A DNA stretch of 14,446 nt from Methanomicrobiales archaeon (lineage in GTDB: Archaea > Halobacteriota > Methanomicrobia > Methanomicrobiales > JACTUA01), in NCBI GenBank assembly GCA_028678905.1, contig JAJRCO010000120.1:1-14446 (forward strand), in the 5' to 3' direction. Both the position numbers and the translations under genes were made by a program. Positions 1-6,801 of this stretch are shown piece by piece; the first letter of the stretch is position 1; every line of letters begins with the position of its first letter. A model generated the notes under the pieces. The model searched no databases and was not told the origin of the DNA. It saw only the letters and a list, made by a program, of their open reading frames with translations.

Positions 1-1007
1 ATCTGCAGCACGCCCAGCCTACCACCCTTGCCCATCACCTGGCAGCCTATGAAGAAGCGTTTGCCCGGGATTTTGAGCGGTTCCAGGCGGCATTCGGCCG
101 AGTGAACCGAAGCCCTCTCGGAGCCGGGGCCTTCGCTTCCAGCGGTCTTCCCATCGACCGGGAAATGACTGCTCGAAGCCTTGGCTTTACTGATGTGGCG
201 GGGAACACCATGGATGCAGTGGCCTCCCGGGACACCCTGCTGGAGGCGCTCTCGGACGCGAGCATTCTCATGTCCACGGTCAGCCGGTTCTGTGAGGAGC
301 TGGTGCTCTGGTCTTCGCCACTGGTCGGATTCATCGAACTGGATGACGCTTACTGCTCCACCTCGTCCATCATGCCCCAGAAGAAGAACCCGGACACGGC
401 AGAGATCATGCGGGCCAAGGCCGGAACGGTGAGCGGGTCCCTGGCCTCTGCTCTGATGATCATCAAGGGCTTACCTATGAGCTATAATCGTGACCTCCAG
501 GAAGCCACCCCCCACCTGTGGAGGGGAATGGACGGGTGCCGCCGCACACTTCGGCTCCTGAACGGCATGATCTCCACGGTGACCTTCCGGAAAGAACGGA
601 TGGAGGAAGAGGCCGGGAAGGGATTCAGCACGGCAACCGATCTGGCCGATCTCCTGGTGCGGGAGTACCACCTGCCCTTCCGCACTGCCCACACCATCGT
701 AGGGTGTGCGGTCCGGGGAGGTCGGCTGGACCTGGACACACTGGAACAGGCGGCCCGCGAGTGCGAATCCCTGTCCCTGGTGGAGAAAGGTCTCACCGCG
801 GAGCAGATCGCGCAGGCGCTATCCCCCCGTTCGGCGGTAACGGCCCGGGACGTCCTGGGCGGACCCTCACCGGTGGCCATCCGGACGGCCCTGAAGGATC
901 GCCGCCGTGCTCACCGCCGGGACGCGGCCTGGCACCAGCGGATCACCGAGGCACTGGCTACTGCCGAAGCGGAGCTGATCTCCGCAGCCCGGGAGCTGGC
1001 CGCATGA
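1..1007 (+). CDS. argH: Argininosuccinate lyase, 3' part (5' end outside the window)
   Basis: Argininosuccinate lyase splits argininosuccinate into arginine and fumarate, the last step of arginine synthesis, in the cytoplasm. The open frame runs in from the left edge and its first complete codon is at position 3. The first residues read LQHAQPTT, the conserved block found in lyases of this superfamily. The superfamily signature SSIMPQKKNPD lies at about 364-396; its flexible serine loop carries the catalytic serine and the lysine and asparagine that bind substrate. About 334 codons are present. Family members are usually near 450-500 residues, so roughly the first third is missing. The TGA stop overlaps the gatD start (ATGA), so the two are probably co-transcribed and translationally coupled. 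An ATG at 102 lies inside the gene and is not the start. Identity is very secure. Confidence 0.97.
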   Translation, partial: LQHAQPTTLAHHLAAYEEAFARDFERFQAAFGRVNRSPLGAGAFASSGLPIDREMTARSLGFTDVAGNTMDAVASRDTLLEALSDASILMSTVSRFCEELVLWSSPLVGFIELDDAYCSTSSIMPQKKNPDTAEIMRAKAGTVSGSLASALMIIKGLPMSYNRDLQEATPHLWRGMDGCRRTLRLLNGMISTVTFRKERMEEEAGKGFSTATDLADLLVREYHLPFRTAHTIVGCAVRGGRLDLDTLEQAARECESLSLVEKGLTAEQIAQALSPRSAVTARDVLGGPSPVAIRTALKDRRRAHRRDAAWHQRITEALATAEAELISAARELAA

Positions 1008-2245
1008 CCCTGGTGCTGACTCCCGGTGCCCGCGTCCGCTTTACCTTCCATGGAGGCGAATTTGAGGGGACTTATGTCACCGAACGGGAGGGACGGATGG
1101 TGATCAAGCTGGAGAACGGCTACAACCTGGGGGTAGAGCCCGCCGCCCTCCTCTCCTCTCATCTCCCGCCTCCTTCTCCTCCTCCGCGGATCACCACCAT
1201 CGAGCAGGATTCTTCCCTCCCCGAATGTGCCATCATCTCCACCGGGGGAACCATCGCCAGCCGTGTCGATTACCGCACCGGGGCGGTCACCAGCCAATTC
1301 TCGGCAGAGGACATCCTTCGCGCTATCCCTGGCCTGGGCGGGATCGCCCGCTACCGGACCCGCCAGATCTCTTCCCTGCTCTCCGAGAATATGCAGCCCG
1401 GGATCTGGCGGGATCTCGCCCACGCCATCTACCACGAGATCTGCGAGGGAGTGCGGGGGGTGATCGTCACCCACGGGACCGATACCATGGGATACACGGC
1501 CAGTGCGATGGCCTTCATGATCGAGACCACCGTGCCGGTTGTCTTTGTGGGCTCACAGCGGTCGGCGGACCGGCCCAGCAGCGACAACGTGATGAACGCG
1601 CTGTGTAGCGCCCGGGCGGCGGTGAGCGAGCTTGGGGAGGCGGCGGTGGTGATGCACGGAACCACCAGTGACGATCACTGTGCCATCCACCGGGCCACAC
1701 GGGTGCGCAAGATGCACACCTCTCGGCGGGACGCGTTCCAGAGCATCGGTATCCCGCCCCTGGGCGGAGTGGAGTATCCGGATCTTACACTGACTCTCGG
1801 CCCCCACGCCCGGACCCGTCAGGAAGGGGAGGCCCGCCTCTTTGACCGCATCGAAGAGCGCTGCGGCCTCCTCACCTTCGTACCAGGCACTCCTCCCGAG
1901 GTGATTGACTCCTGCGAAGGCTACCAGGGGCTGGTGATCGCGGGAAGCGGCCTCGGGCACGTGGCGAGTGCCTGGGTTCCCCGCCTGAAGGAACTGATCG
2001 GGGCAGGAACCACCGTGGTGATGACCTCCCAGTGCCTTCACGGGCGGGTCTGTGACCGGGTGTACGACACAGGACGGGATTTGCTCTCTATTGGGGTAAT
2101 CGAGGGGGAGGATATGCTTCCCGAGACGGCGGTGGTGAAACTCGGTTGGGTGCTTGGTCACGAACAGGATCCGGAACGGGTGCGCACCCTCATGCAGACC
2201 GATCTCCGCGGGGAGATCTGCCGGAGGTCGTTGCATGGATTATAA
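1004..2245 (+). CDS. gatD: Glu-tRNA(Gln) amidotransferase subunit D (asparaginase-like)
   Basis: GatD is the glutaminase/asparaginase-like subunit of the archaeal GatDE amidotransferase. It frees ammonia from an amide donor and passes it to GatE, which converts Glu-tRNA(Gln) into Gln-tRNA(Gln). The 413-residue product fits the family. Residues 1-50 form the small N-terminal domain (VRFTFHGGEFEGTYV). After a proline-rich linker (about 54-61) comes the asparaginase domain, with the first catalytic-threonine motif STGGTIAS at 79-86 and the second, THGTDTM, at 156-162. The lysine segment RVRKMHTSRRDAF follows further on. The ATG at 1004 overlaps the argH stop and has GGGAG at 991-995, eight bases upstream. 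The frame stays open much further up inside argH, but the family N-terminus and the overlap argue for 1004. It overlaps gatE by 11 bases, fitting stoichiometric production of the two subunits. Confidence 0.96.
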   Translation: MTLVLTPGARVRFTFHGGEFEGTYVTEREGRMVIKLENGYNLGVEPAALLSSHLPPPSPPPRITTIEQDSSLPECAIISTGGTIASRVDYRTGAVTSQFSAEDILRAIPGLGGIARYRTRQISSLLSENMQPGIWRDLAHAIYHEICEGVRGVIVTHGTDTMGYTASAMAFMIETTVPVVFVGSQRSADRPSSDNVMNALCSARAAVSELGEAAVVMHGTTSDDHCAIHRATRVRKMHTSRRDAFQSIGIPPLGGVEYPDLTLTLGPHARTRQEGEARLFDRIEERCGLLTFVPGTPPEVIDSCEGYQGLVIAGSGLGHVASAWVPRLKELIGAGTTVVMTSQCLHGRVCDRVYDTGRDLLSIGVIEGEDMLPETAVVKLGWVLGHEQDPERVRTLMQTDLRGEICRRSLHGL

Positions 2246-4079
2246 GGAGATCGGATTGCGGGCCGGCCTGGAGATCCACCAGCAGCTGGACACCGCGGAG
2301 AAACTGTTCTGTCGATGCCCGACCCGTCTGCGCAGCACGGACGCCCATACTCATGAGTTCTTCCGTTACTTGCGGGCCACCGAAAGCGAGCTCGGAGAAC
2401 TGGACCGGGCCGCGGAGGAGGAGATGATGGTGATGCGCCGGTTCACCTACTATGCGTACGACACCACCTGTCTAGTGGAGGACGATGAGGAGCCTCCCGC
2501 CCACCTGAATGCGGAGGCGCTCCAGCTCACCCTCTCCATCGCCAAACTCTTCGGGATGCATCCCGTGGAACAAGTGCACACCATGCGCAAACTGGTCATC
2601 GACGGCTCCAACACCAGTGGATTTCAGCGGACTGCGCTTATAGCTCTGCAGGGCAGCCTGCCCGGAGGGTGTCGGGTTGAGACCCTCTGCCTGGAGGAGG
2701 AGGCCGCCCAGCGGGTGCACGACGCAGTGTTCTCCCTGGACCGCCTGGGGATCCCGCTTGTAGAGATCTCCACCGCTCCCTGTCTGCACACCCCGGAAGA
2801 AGTGCAGGAGGTGGCGGAATATATGGGCATGGTGCTCCGCTCCACCGGCAAGGTGAAACGTGGGATCGGGACCATCCGGCAGGACATCAACATCTCCATC
2901 CGCGGAGGTGCCCGAGTGGAGATCAAAGGAGTCCAGGAACTGGAAGCGATCGCGGACGTGGTGCGGTGGGAAGTCTCCCGTCAGCAGGGATTACTCGCCA
3001 TCCGCGAGGAGCTCCGGGAGCGGAACGCCCGGGTCGAGCAGGAATCCACCGACGTGACCAGGTTGTTTGCACACACCGCCTCCGCTATCCTGCGCAAAGC
3101 AAAGCGGATCCTCGCGGTGAACTTGGTAGGATACGGGGGTCTGGTAGGACGGGAGATCCAGCCGGACCGCAGACTGGGGAGCGAGTTCTCCGACTATGCG
3201 AAAAAATGCGGAGTGGGCGGGATCTTCCATACCGATGAACTCCCTGCCTATGGTATCACCGCCGACGAAGTCCGATCGGTCCGGGAGCTCCTGGAAGCGG
3301 GCCCCGATGATTGCGTGGTATTGGTGGCAGGCTCCCCGGAACAGGCCGCATGTGCGATCCGCCAGGTGACCCGCAGAGCGGAGATGGCCCAGAAAGGCGT
3401 TCCTGAGGAGACACGACGGCTTCTGGAAGGAAAGAAAAGTACTGCCTATATGCGCCCCCTGCCCGGCGCGGCCCGGATGTATCCGGAGACCGACGTGCTC
3501 CCGATCACCATCGAAGAGCAGAACTGGGTCGCGATAGAACTCCCCGAGCTGCTGTCAGAGCGGGCTGCCCGCTACACCCGCGAGCTGGGTCTCGATTCGG
3601 TGCTCGCCCGCCAGGCCGCTTATTCGGATCGGCTCGGCGTCTTCGAACAGGCGGTGGCCCTGGGAGTGAAACCCACCCTCGCCGCCCGGACCATCACCGG
3701 CACCATGCGGGAGGCCCGGCGGGAGGGAGTGCCGGTGGAACAGGTGGAGGACGCATCCCTCCTGGCTTTATTGCAGTCCGTGGAAGCGGGGACCATCGCC
3801 AAGGAGGCGATCCCGGAACTCATCCGCCTGGTCGCCACGGGACACCCCGTAGAGGAGGCGATCCGAGGGTACGCCGCATCCTCCTTCTCGGTTACCGATG
3901 TGGAGGCCATGGCGGACCGGATCATCCGAAACCGGGCCGAATTCGTCCGTGAACGGGGAAAAGGGGCACTGGGACCCCTGATGGGGGTCCTCATGGAGGA
4001 GGTGCGGGGCCGTGTTGATGGCAAGGTGGTCAGTGAGGTGCTACGCAAGGCCCTGGACCGATTTCTGAAGGAATCATAA
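2235..4079 (+). CDS. gatE: Glu-tRNA(Gln) amidotransferase subunit E
   Basis: GatE is the kinase and transamidase subunit that phosphorylates the glutamyl group on tRNA(Gln) and replaces it with an amide using ammonia from GatD. The predicted protein has 614 residues, normal for GatE. The GatB/GatE cradle domain begins with GLEIHQQL (11-18) and includes the conserved GTIRQDINISI (212-222) and RVEIKGVQEL (227-236). About residues 275-415 form the AspRS-like insertion that distinguishes GatE from bacterial GatB, followed by AYMRPLPGAARMYPETD (404-420). The last 130 or so residues match the YqeY-like helical tail that contacts tRNA. The ATG at 2235 has GGAGG at 2223-2227, seven bases away, and overlaps the gatD end. 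An upstream extension inside gatD is open but lacks family sequence. With gatD it shows that the organism makes Gln-tRNA(Gln) indirectly. Confidence 0.96.
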   Translation: MDYKEIGLRAGLEIHQQLDTAEKLFCRCPTRLRSTDAHTHEFFRYLRATESELGELDRAAEEEMMVMRRFTYYAYDTTCLVEDDEEPPAHLNAEALQLTLSIAKLFGMHPVEQVHTMRKLVIDGSNTSGFQRTALIALQGSLPGGCRVETLCLEEEAAQRVHDAVFSLDRLGIPLVEISTAPCLHTPEEVQEVAEYMGMVLRSTGKVKRGIGTIRQDINISIRGGARVEIKGVQELEAIADVVRWEVSRQQGLLAIREELRERNARVEQESTDVTRLFAHTASAILRKAKRILAVNLVGYGGLVGREIQPDRRLGSEFSDYAKKCGVGGIFHTDELPAYGITADEVRSVRELLEAGPDDCVVLVAGSPEQAACAIRQVTRRAEMAQKGVPEETRRLLEGKKSTAYMRPLPGAARMYPETDVLPITIEEQNWVAIELPELLSERAARYTRELGLDSVLARQAAYSDRLGVFEQAVALGVKPTLAARTITGTMREARREGVPVEQVEDASLLALLQSVEAGTIAKEAIPELIRLVATGHPVEEAIRGYAASSFSVTDVEAMADRIIRNRAEFVRERGKGALGPLMGVLMEEVRGRVDGKVVSEVLRKALDRFLKES

Positions 4080-4183
4080 CCGTGTCATGGTGGGCCAGAA
4101 AACCAGTGGAGAGAAACTGCCAGGTTACCGGAGATGCCCCAACGACTCCATCAATCATGTTTTGGATAGACCGGGAGGAGGAT

Positions 4184-4312
4184 ATGTGCCCCTTCTGTGA
4201 CCCTCCCCCGAAACGATACCGTTGTTCTATCGGCAACCCCGGTTGCTCTGAAAGTGATTATTCGATCCGGACCTGCCGACATATTTATGACCGCCTCCGT
4301 GGAAGGTTATAA
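4184..4312 (+). CDS. Cysteine-rich mini-protein, 42 residues, unknown role
   Basis: This small gene is not a family I recognise. The product has 42 residues with five cysteines at 2, 5, 14, 21 and 31. The first pair forms a CPFC (CxxC) knuckle, as in small zinc ribbons or iron-sulphur sites, and the tail is basic (RHIYDRLRGRL). The frame is also open from a GTG at 4082, giving 76 residues. I chose the ATG at 4184 because GGAGGAGG (4174-4181) precedes it, with five bases between GGAGG and the ATG, while no comparable site precedes 4082. The TAA stop is itself part of the TAAGGAG ribosome-binding site of the next gene, so the two are probably translated together. Binding of a metal is inference from cysteine spacing. 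With only 42 residues, chance openness cannot be excluded, but site and spacing argue for a real gene. Confidence 0.6.
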   Translation: MCPFCDPPPKRYRCSIGNPGCSESDYSIRTCRHIYDRLRGRL

Positions 4313-4323
4313 GGAGTTTTGTT

Positions 4324-4647
4324 ATGGGTAAGACTGGCTCGGTCAACTGGATGCAGGTTAAAGGCGTGAATGCACAGATACGCCTCGTACCAGAGAAGGA
4401 TGCAAACGTCAAGAAACCGGGCCCCAATCAGCGGTTCAAGGGACATGCAGTGCTGAAGAAGCTGGAGCGCTACACCCGGGAGGGGGAGTCCCAGGGATCG
4501 CGCGGAGGAGCGGGCAGGTCGGGAGGACGCGGTGGACGGGGCAGACGTGGAGGTCGGGGGGCGGGTAAACCAGATCCCCGCTTCCGCCGCCGCATCACCC
4601 GGTCCAAGAGCTCCATGCTCGGCTCCAAGCAGAAAGCAAAGAAGTGA
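4324..4647 (+). CDS. Basic RGG-tract protein, resembles methanogen DUF5350 family
   Basis: The product has 107 residues and is strongly basic. Its N-terminal half (MGKTGSVNWMQVKG, then KKPGPNQRFKGHA at about 30-42) resembles a small methanogen family that I recall as DUF5350; that name comes from memory. Residues about 58-81 are almost only glycine and arginine with repeated RGG and GRGG units, followed by a lysine/arginine-rich tail ending KQKAKK. RGG tracts in eukaryotic proteins bind RNA, and the overall charge fits a nucleic-acid or ribosome partner, but that is inference. The start has a clear AAGGAG (4311-4316) seven bases upstream and overlaps the stop of the preceding mini-gene. No membrane segment or signal peptide is seen. 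The repetitive high-GC tract could vary in length between strains. Confidence 0.82.
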   Translation: MGKTGSVNWMQVKGVNAQIRLVPEKDANVKKPGPNQRFKGHAVLKKLERYTREGESQGSRGGAGRSGGRGGRGRRGGRGAGKPDPRFRRRITRSKSSMLGSKQKAKK

Positions 4648-4666
4648 AGGACAGTTTCCACAAACC

Positions 4667-4672
4667 TTTTTT
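4667..4672 (+). terminator. Possible oligo-T termination signal
   Basis: A run of six T follows the RGG-protein stop by about 20 bases. Archaeal RNA polymerase often stops at short T runs without a hairpin. The next gene starts very close and on the same strand, so read-through is also possible. No stem is visible in front of it. Confidence 0.3.
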
Positions 4673-4683
4673 CCCATCCATCC

Positions 4684-5052
4684 GTGACTATGTGTATGGA
4701 TATCAAAGAGGCCGTCAAAGCGTACCAGTTCGGGGAGAGGGCCAAATCAGAGCTGCTCCTTCTCTCCCAGCTGCTCACCCTTGCATCTGATCTTAAAGGA
4801 GGGGAACGTGTCGGGGGTCGGCGTATTCTCGTGACCGCCATGGAAGTTGTTCGGATGGAAACGGAATTTGCCTTCCGGTCGACCCAGCTCTCTGACTTCC
4901 AGCGGGTAAACGAACGCCTCTCCGAAGCTATCAGCCTCGCGGAGAGCGATAAGTTCCTGGAGGCATCCCAGCCGATCGGTATGGCGGTCTCTGCAGCAAC
5001 AACCGCCGCCCAGAAAGGGTGGCAGGTGCTCAGCGACCATGAACTCCTCTGA
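4684..5052 (+). CDS. Unrecognised helical protein, about 120 residues
   Basis: I do not recognise this family. The product is predicted to be mostly alpha-helical and soluble: an N-terminal helix (DIKEAVKAYQFGERAKSELLLL), a basic turn (GGERVGGRR), a long helix (VTAMEVVRMETEFA) and amphipathic C-terminal helices rich in Ala, Ser and Glu. There is no signal peptide or catalytic motif. Three in-frame starts lie close together: GTG 4684, ATG 4690 and ATG 4696. None has a Shine-Dalgarno site in front, so the message may be leaderless or the start may be at 4696 (MDIKEAV). The stop lies 14 bases inside the following nitroreductase gene, so the two are probably translationally coupled and may act together, for instance as a helper for the flavoprotein. 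That link is inference. Confidence 0.75.
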   Translation: MTMCMDIKEAVKAYQFGERAKSELLLLSQLLTLASDLKGGERVGGRRILVTAMEVVRMETEFAFRSTQLSDFQRVNERLSEAISLAESDKFLEASQPIGMAVSAATTAAQKGWQVLSDHELL

Positions 5053-5566
5053 ATTCTTCCCCTTTCTGACTGCGCGGGCTTCGGTCCGGGAGTATCGCAG
5101 GGATGGGGTGGAACCGGAAGACCTGGAATTTTTATTGGCCTGCGCCAGCACCGCTCCCAGCGCCGGTAACCGGGAGGCCTGGGATGTTATCGCAGTTACC
5201 GATCCGAAGATGAAAGAAGCTCTCTCCCGCTCCGCTCTGCACCAGCGTCATGTGGCCGAGGCGCCCCTGGTGCTGGTGGTCTGCGCCCGCTACGACCGAT
5301 CGATGTCCCGCTACGGAGAGAGAGGAACGCTGTACGCGATTCAGGATGCGACCATTGCCTGCACCTATCTGATGCTCGCTGCCCATGCCCGGGGGCTGGG
5401 CTCCTGCTGGACAGGGGCGTTCCAGGAGGAGGGGGTGCGCGAGCTGTTGAACATTCCCGCACCGGTGCGCCCCGTGGCTCTGCTCACCGTCGGAAAAGGG
5501 ACACTTCCTCTCTCTCGCACCGGTCGCATGCCGGTGGGCGATCATCTCCATCGAGAAACCTGGTGA
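5039..5566 (+). CDS. Nitroreductase-family flavoprotein
   Basis: This 175-residue protein matches the nitroreductase fold, FMN-dependent enzymes that pass hydride from NAD(P)H or another donor to nitro compounds, quinones or flavins. Seen in the sequence: an N-terminal TARASVREYRRDGV segment, where the arginines contact FMN phosphate; APSAGNREAWDVIAV at about 39-53, the typical FMN loop; and GLGSCWTGAF at about 120-129, the conserved flavin-binding and dimer segment. Length is normal for the small single-domain type. The ATG at 5039 overlaps the previous gene by 14 bases and has AGGTG at about 5024-5028. The stop is six bases before the DUF555 start. Methanogens carry several such proteins, some using F420-linked electrons. 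Substrate and donor cannot be read from the sequence. Confidence 0.9.
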   Translation: MNSSEFFPFLTARASVREYRRDGVEPEDLEFLLACASTAPSAGNREAWDVIAVTDPKMKEALSRSALHQRHVAEAPLVLVVCARYDRSMSRYGERGTLYAIQDATIACTYLMLAAHARGLGSCWTGAFQEEGVRELLNIPAPVRPVALLTVGKGTLPLSRTGRMPVGDHLHRETW

Positions 5567-5571
5567 CTATT

Positions 5572-5910
5572 GTGCCTGACTATCTGGTGATTCTGGAATC
5601 GGCCTGGATTGTCCGGGATGTGCAGGGCCTGGAGGATGCGATCAGCGTGGCCATCAGCGAAGCGGGGAAGCGCCTCAACCCCACCGCCAAATTTGTGAAC
5701 ATCGAATCGGGCCGGCTCTGTTGTCCCTATTGTGAAGAGGAACTGCACAGCGCCCTGGTGGTCGCCGGCACTGCCCTTGTTGGGCTTCTTCTGGAGATGA
5801 AAGTCTTCCGGGCGGAATCTCCCGAGCACGCGTCCCGCATCGCTACTTCGGTGATCGGAAAAGCGGTGAAGGATGTCCCGCTGAAGGTCCAGGAGGTGTG
5901 CGAACTCTGA
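5572..5910 (+). CDS. DUF555 / UPF0212 protein
   Basis: The 112-residue product closely follows the archaeal DUF555 (UPF0212) family as I know it: MPDYLVILESAWIVRDV at the start, AISEAGKRLNP (28-37), a CPYCEE knuckle at 51-56 with another Cys at 50, TALVGLLLEMKVF (67-79) and ASRIATSVIGKAVKDVPL (87-104). The function of this methanogen-centred family is unknown. The CxxC pair could bind a metal; the rest looks like a compact alpha/beta fold. I chose the GTG at 5572 rather than the in-frame GTG at 5563 because family members begin MPxY, and GGTGA at 5562-5566 pairs with the archaeal 16S tail at five-base spacing. That site overlaps the nitroreductase stop. The 3' end overlaps the kinase gene by 13 bases, so it sits in a coupled set. 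Confidence 0.9.
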   Translation: MPDYLVILESAWIVRDVQGLEDAISVAISEAGKRLNPTAKFVNIESGRLCCPYCEEELHSALVVAGTALVGLLLEMKVFRAESPEHASRIATSVIGKAVKDVPLKVQEVCEL

Positions 5911-6794
5911 TCCATGTGGTGGGGCATACGGCATACGATCAGCTCTTCCGGGTGGAACGGCTTCCCGAACGGCATACCTCGAGCCCGATCCGCCTGCACC
6001 ATACTTATTTCGGCGGGGGCGGAGCCAATGTGGCCGCGGGGATCGCCCGCCTGGGTGGATCCTGCACGCTGATATCAGCCGTGGGGCCGGACTTTCCGGG
6101 CGGTGCGTATGACCGCTGGCTGCATTCCCTCGGTGTCGTCCGGGATTACTTCGTGGTAAAAGACCGCTGTACTCCGACTGCGTATATCTTTACTGATGAT
6201 TCCGGCGACCAGATCACGTTCTTTGAGTGGGGAGCTTCCGAGTATTTTCACCACGCGGAAGCGCCCTCGCTGGAAAAAGTTCACCTCGCCACTGCGGACC
6301 CGGACTTCAACGCCCGGGTAGCCCGTGCAGGCTCGTTCGTCTCCTTTGACCCGGGCCAGGATCTTCCCTGGTACTCCAGAGAGCAGTTGGAGACCATTCT
6401 GGACTCCCTGACCCTGCTGTTCGCCAACCGGCATGAGGTGGATCGCCTCTGTGAAATACTGGGCATTACCCGCGATCAGCTGATAGAGCGGATTCCGGTT
6501 GTGGTGATCACCCGGGACGTGCAGGGATCGCAGCTGTTTGAGGGAGGGACCAGCCATTCCATCCCGGTGGTGCCGGTGACACTCGCTGATCCCACCGGGG
6601 CCGGGGACGCCTACCGGGCAGGTTTTCTGACTGCCTATGAACGGGGCTATCCGCCGCTTGCCTGCGCCCGGGTGGGGACGGTCACCGCGTCCTTTGTTGT
6701 AGAGAAGGTGGGCTGCCAGACCAACCTTCCGGAATGGCCTGCGATGGAAGAGCGCTATCGCCTGCACTTCGGAGAACTGTCAAAGGACGCGTGA
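5898..6794 (+). CDS. PfkB (ribokinase) family carbohydrate or nucleoside kinase
   Basis: This 298-residue protein is a PfkB-family kinase, cytoplasmic enzymes that phosphorylate sugars, nucleosides or similar hydroxyl compounds with ATP. The first PfkB motif is at about 39-50 (GGGGANVAAGIARLGG, with the substrate-contact glycines and asparagine). The second is DPTGAGDAYRAGF at 231-243, containing the anion-hole GAGD and catalytic Asp237. Archaeal relatives act as nucleoside kinases or ADP-dependent sugar kinases; the substrate is not decided here. The start is uncertain. GTG 5898 is the first in frame, but AGGAGG at 5891-5896 is almost touching it. CTG 5907 or GTG 5916 would have better spacing and would begin nearer the conserved HVVGHTA strand. 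It overlaps DUF555 and is followed seven bases later by the DUF2070 gene. Confidence 0.9.
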   Translation: MRTLIHVVGHTAYDQLFRVERLPERHTSSPIRLHHTYFGGGGANVAAGIARLGGSCTLISAVGPDFPGGAYDRWLHSLGVVRDYFVVKDRCTPTAYIFTDDSGDQITFFEWGASEYFHHAEAPSLEKVHLATADPDFNARVARAGSFVSFDPGQDLPWYSREQLETILDSLTLLFANRHEVDRLCEILGITRDQLIERIPVVVITRDVQGSQLFEGGTSHSIPVVPVTLADPTGAGDAYRAGFLTAYERGYPPLACARVGTVTASFVVEKVGCQTNLPEWPAMEERYRLHFGELSKDA

Positions 6795-6801
6795 ATCCAC
6801 C

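Noticed and set aside
518..1003. Upstream extension of the gatD frame through argH
   Set aside because: It is only an open shadow frame of high-GC argH sequence; GatD proteins start at the conserved small domain, which matches ATG 1004.
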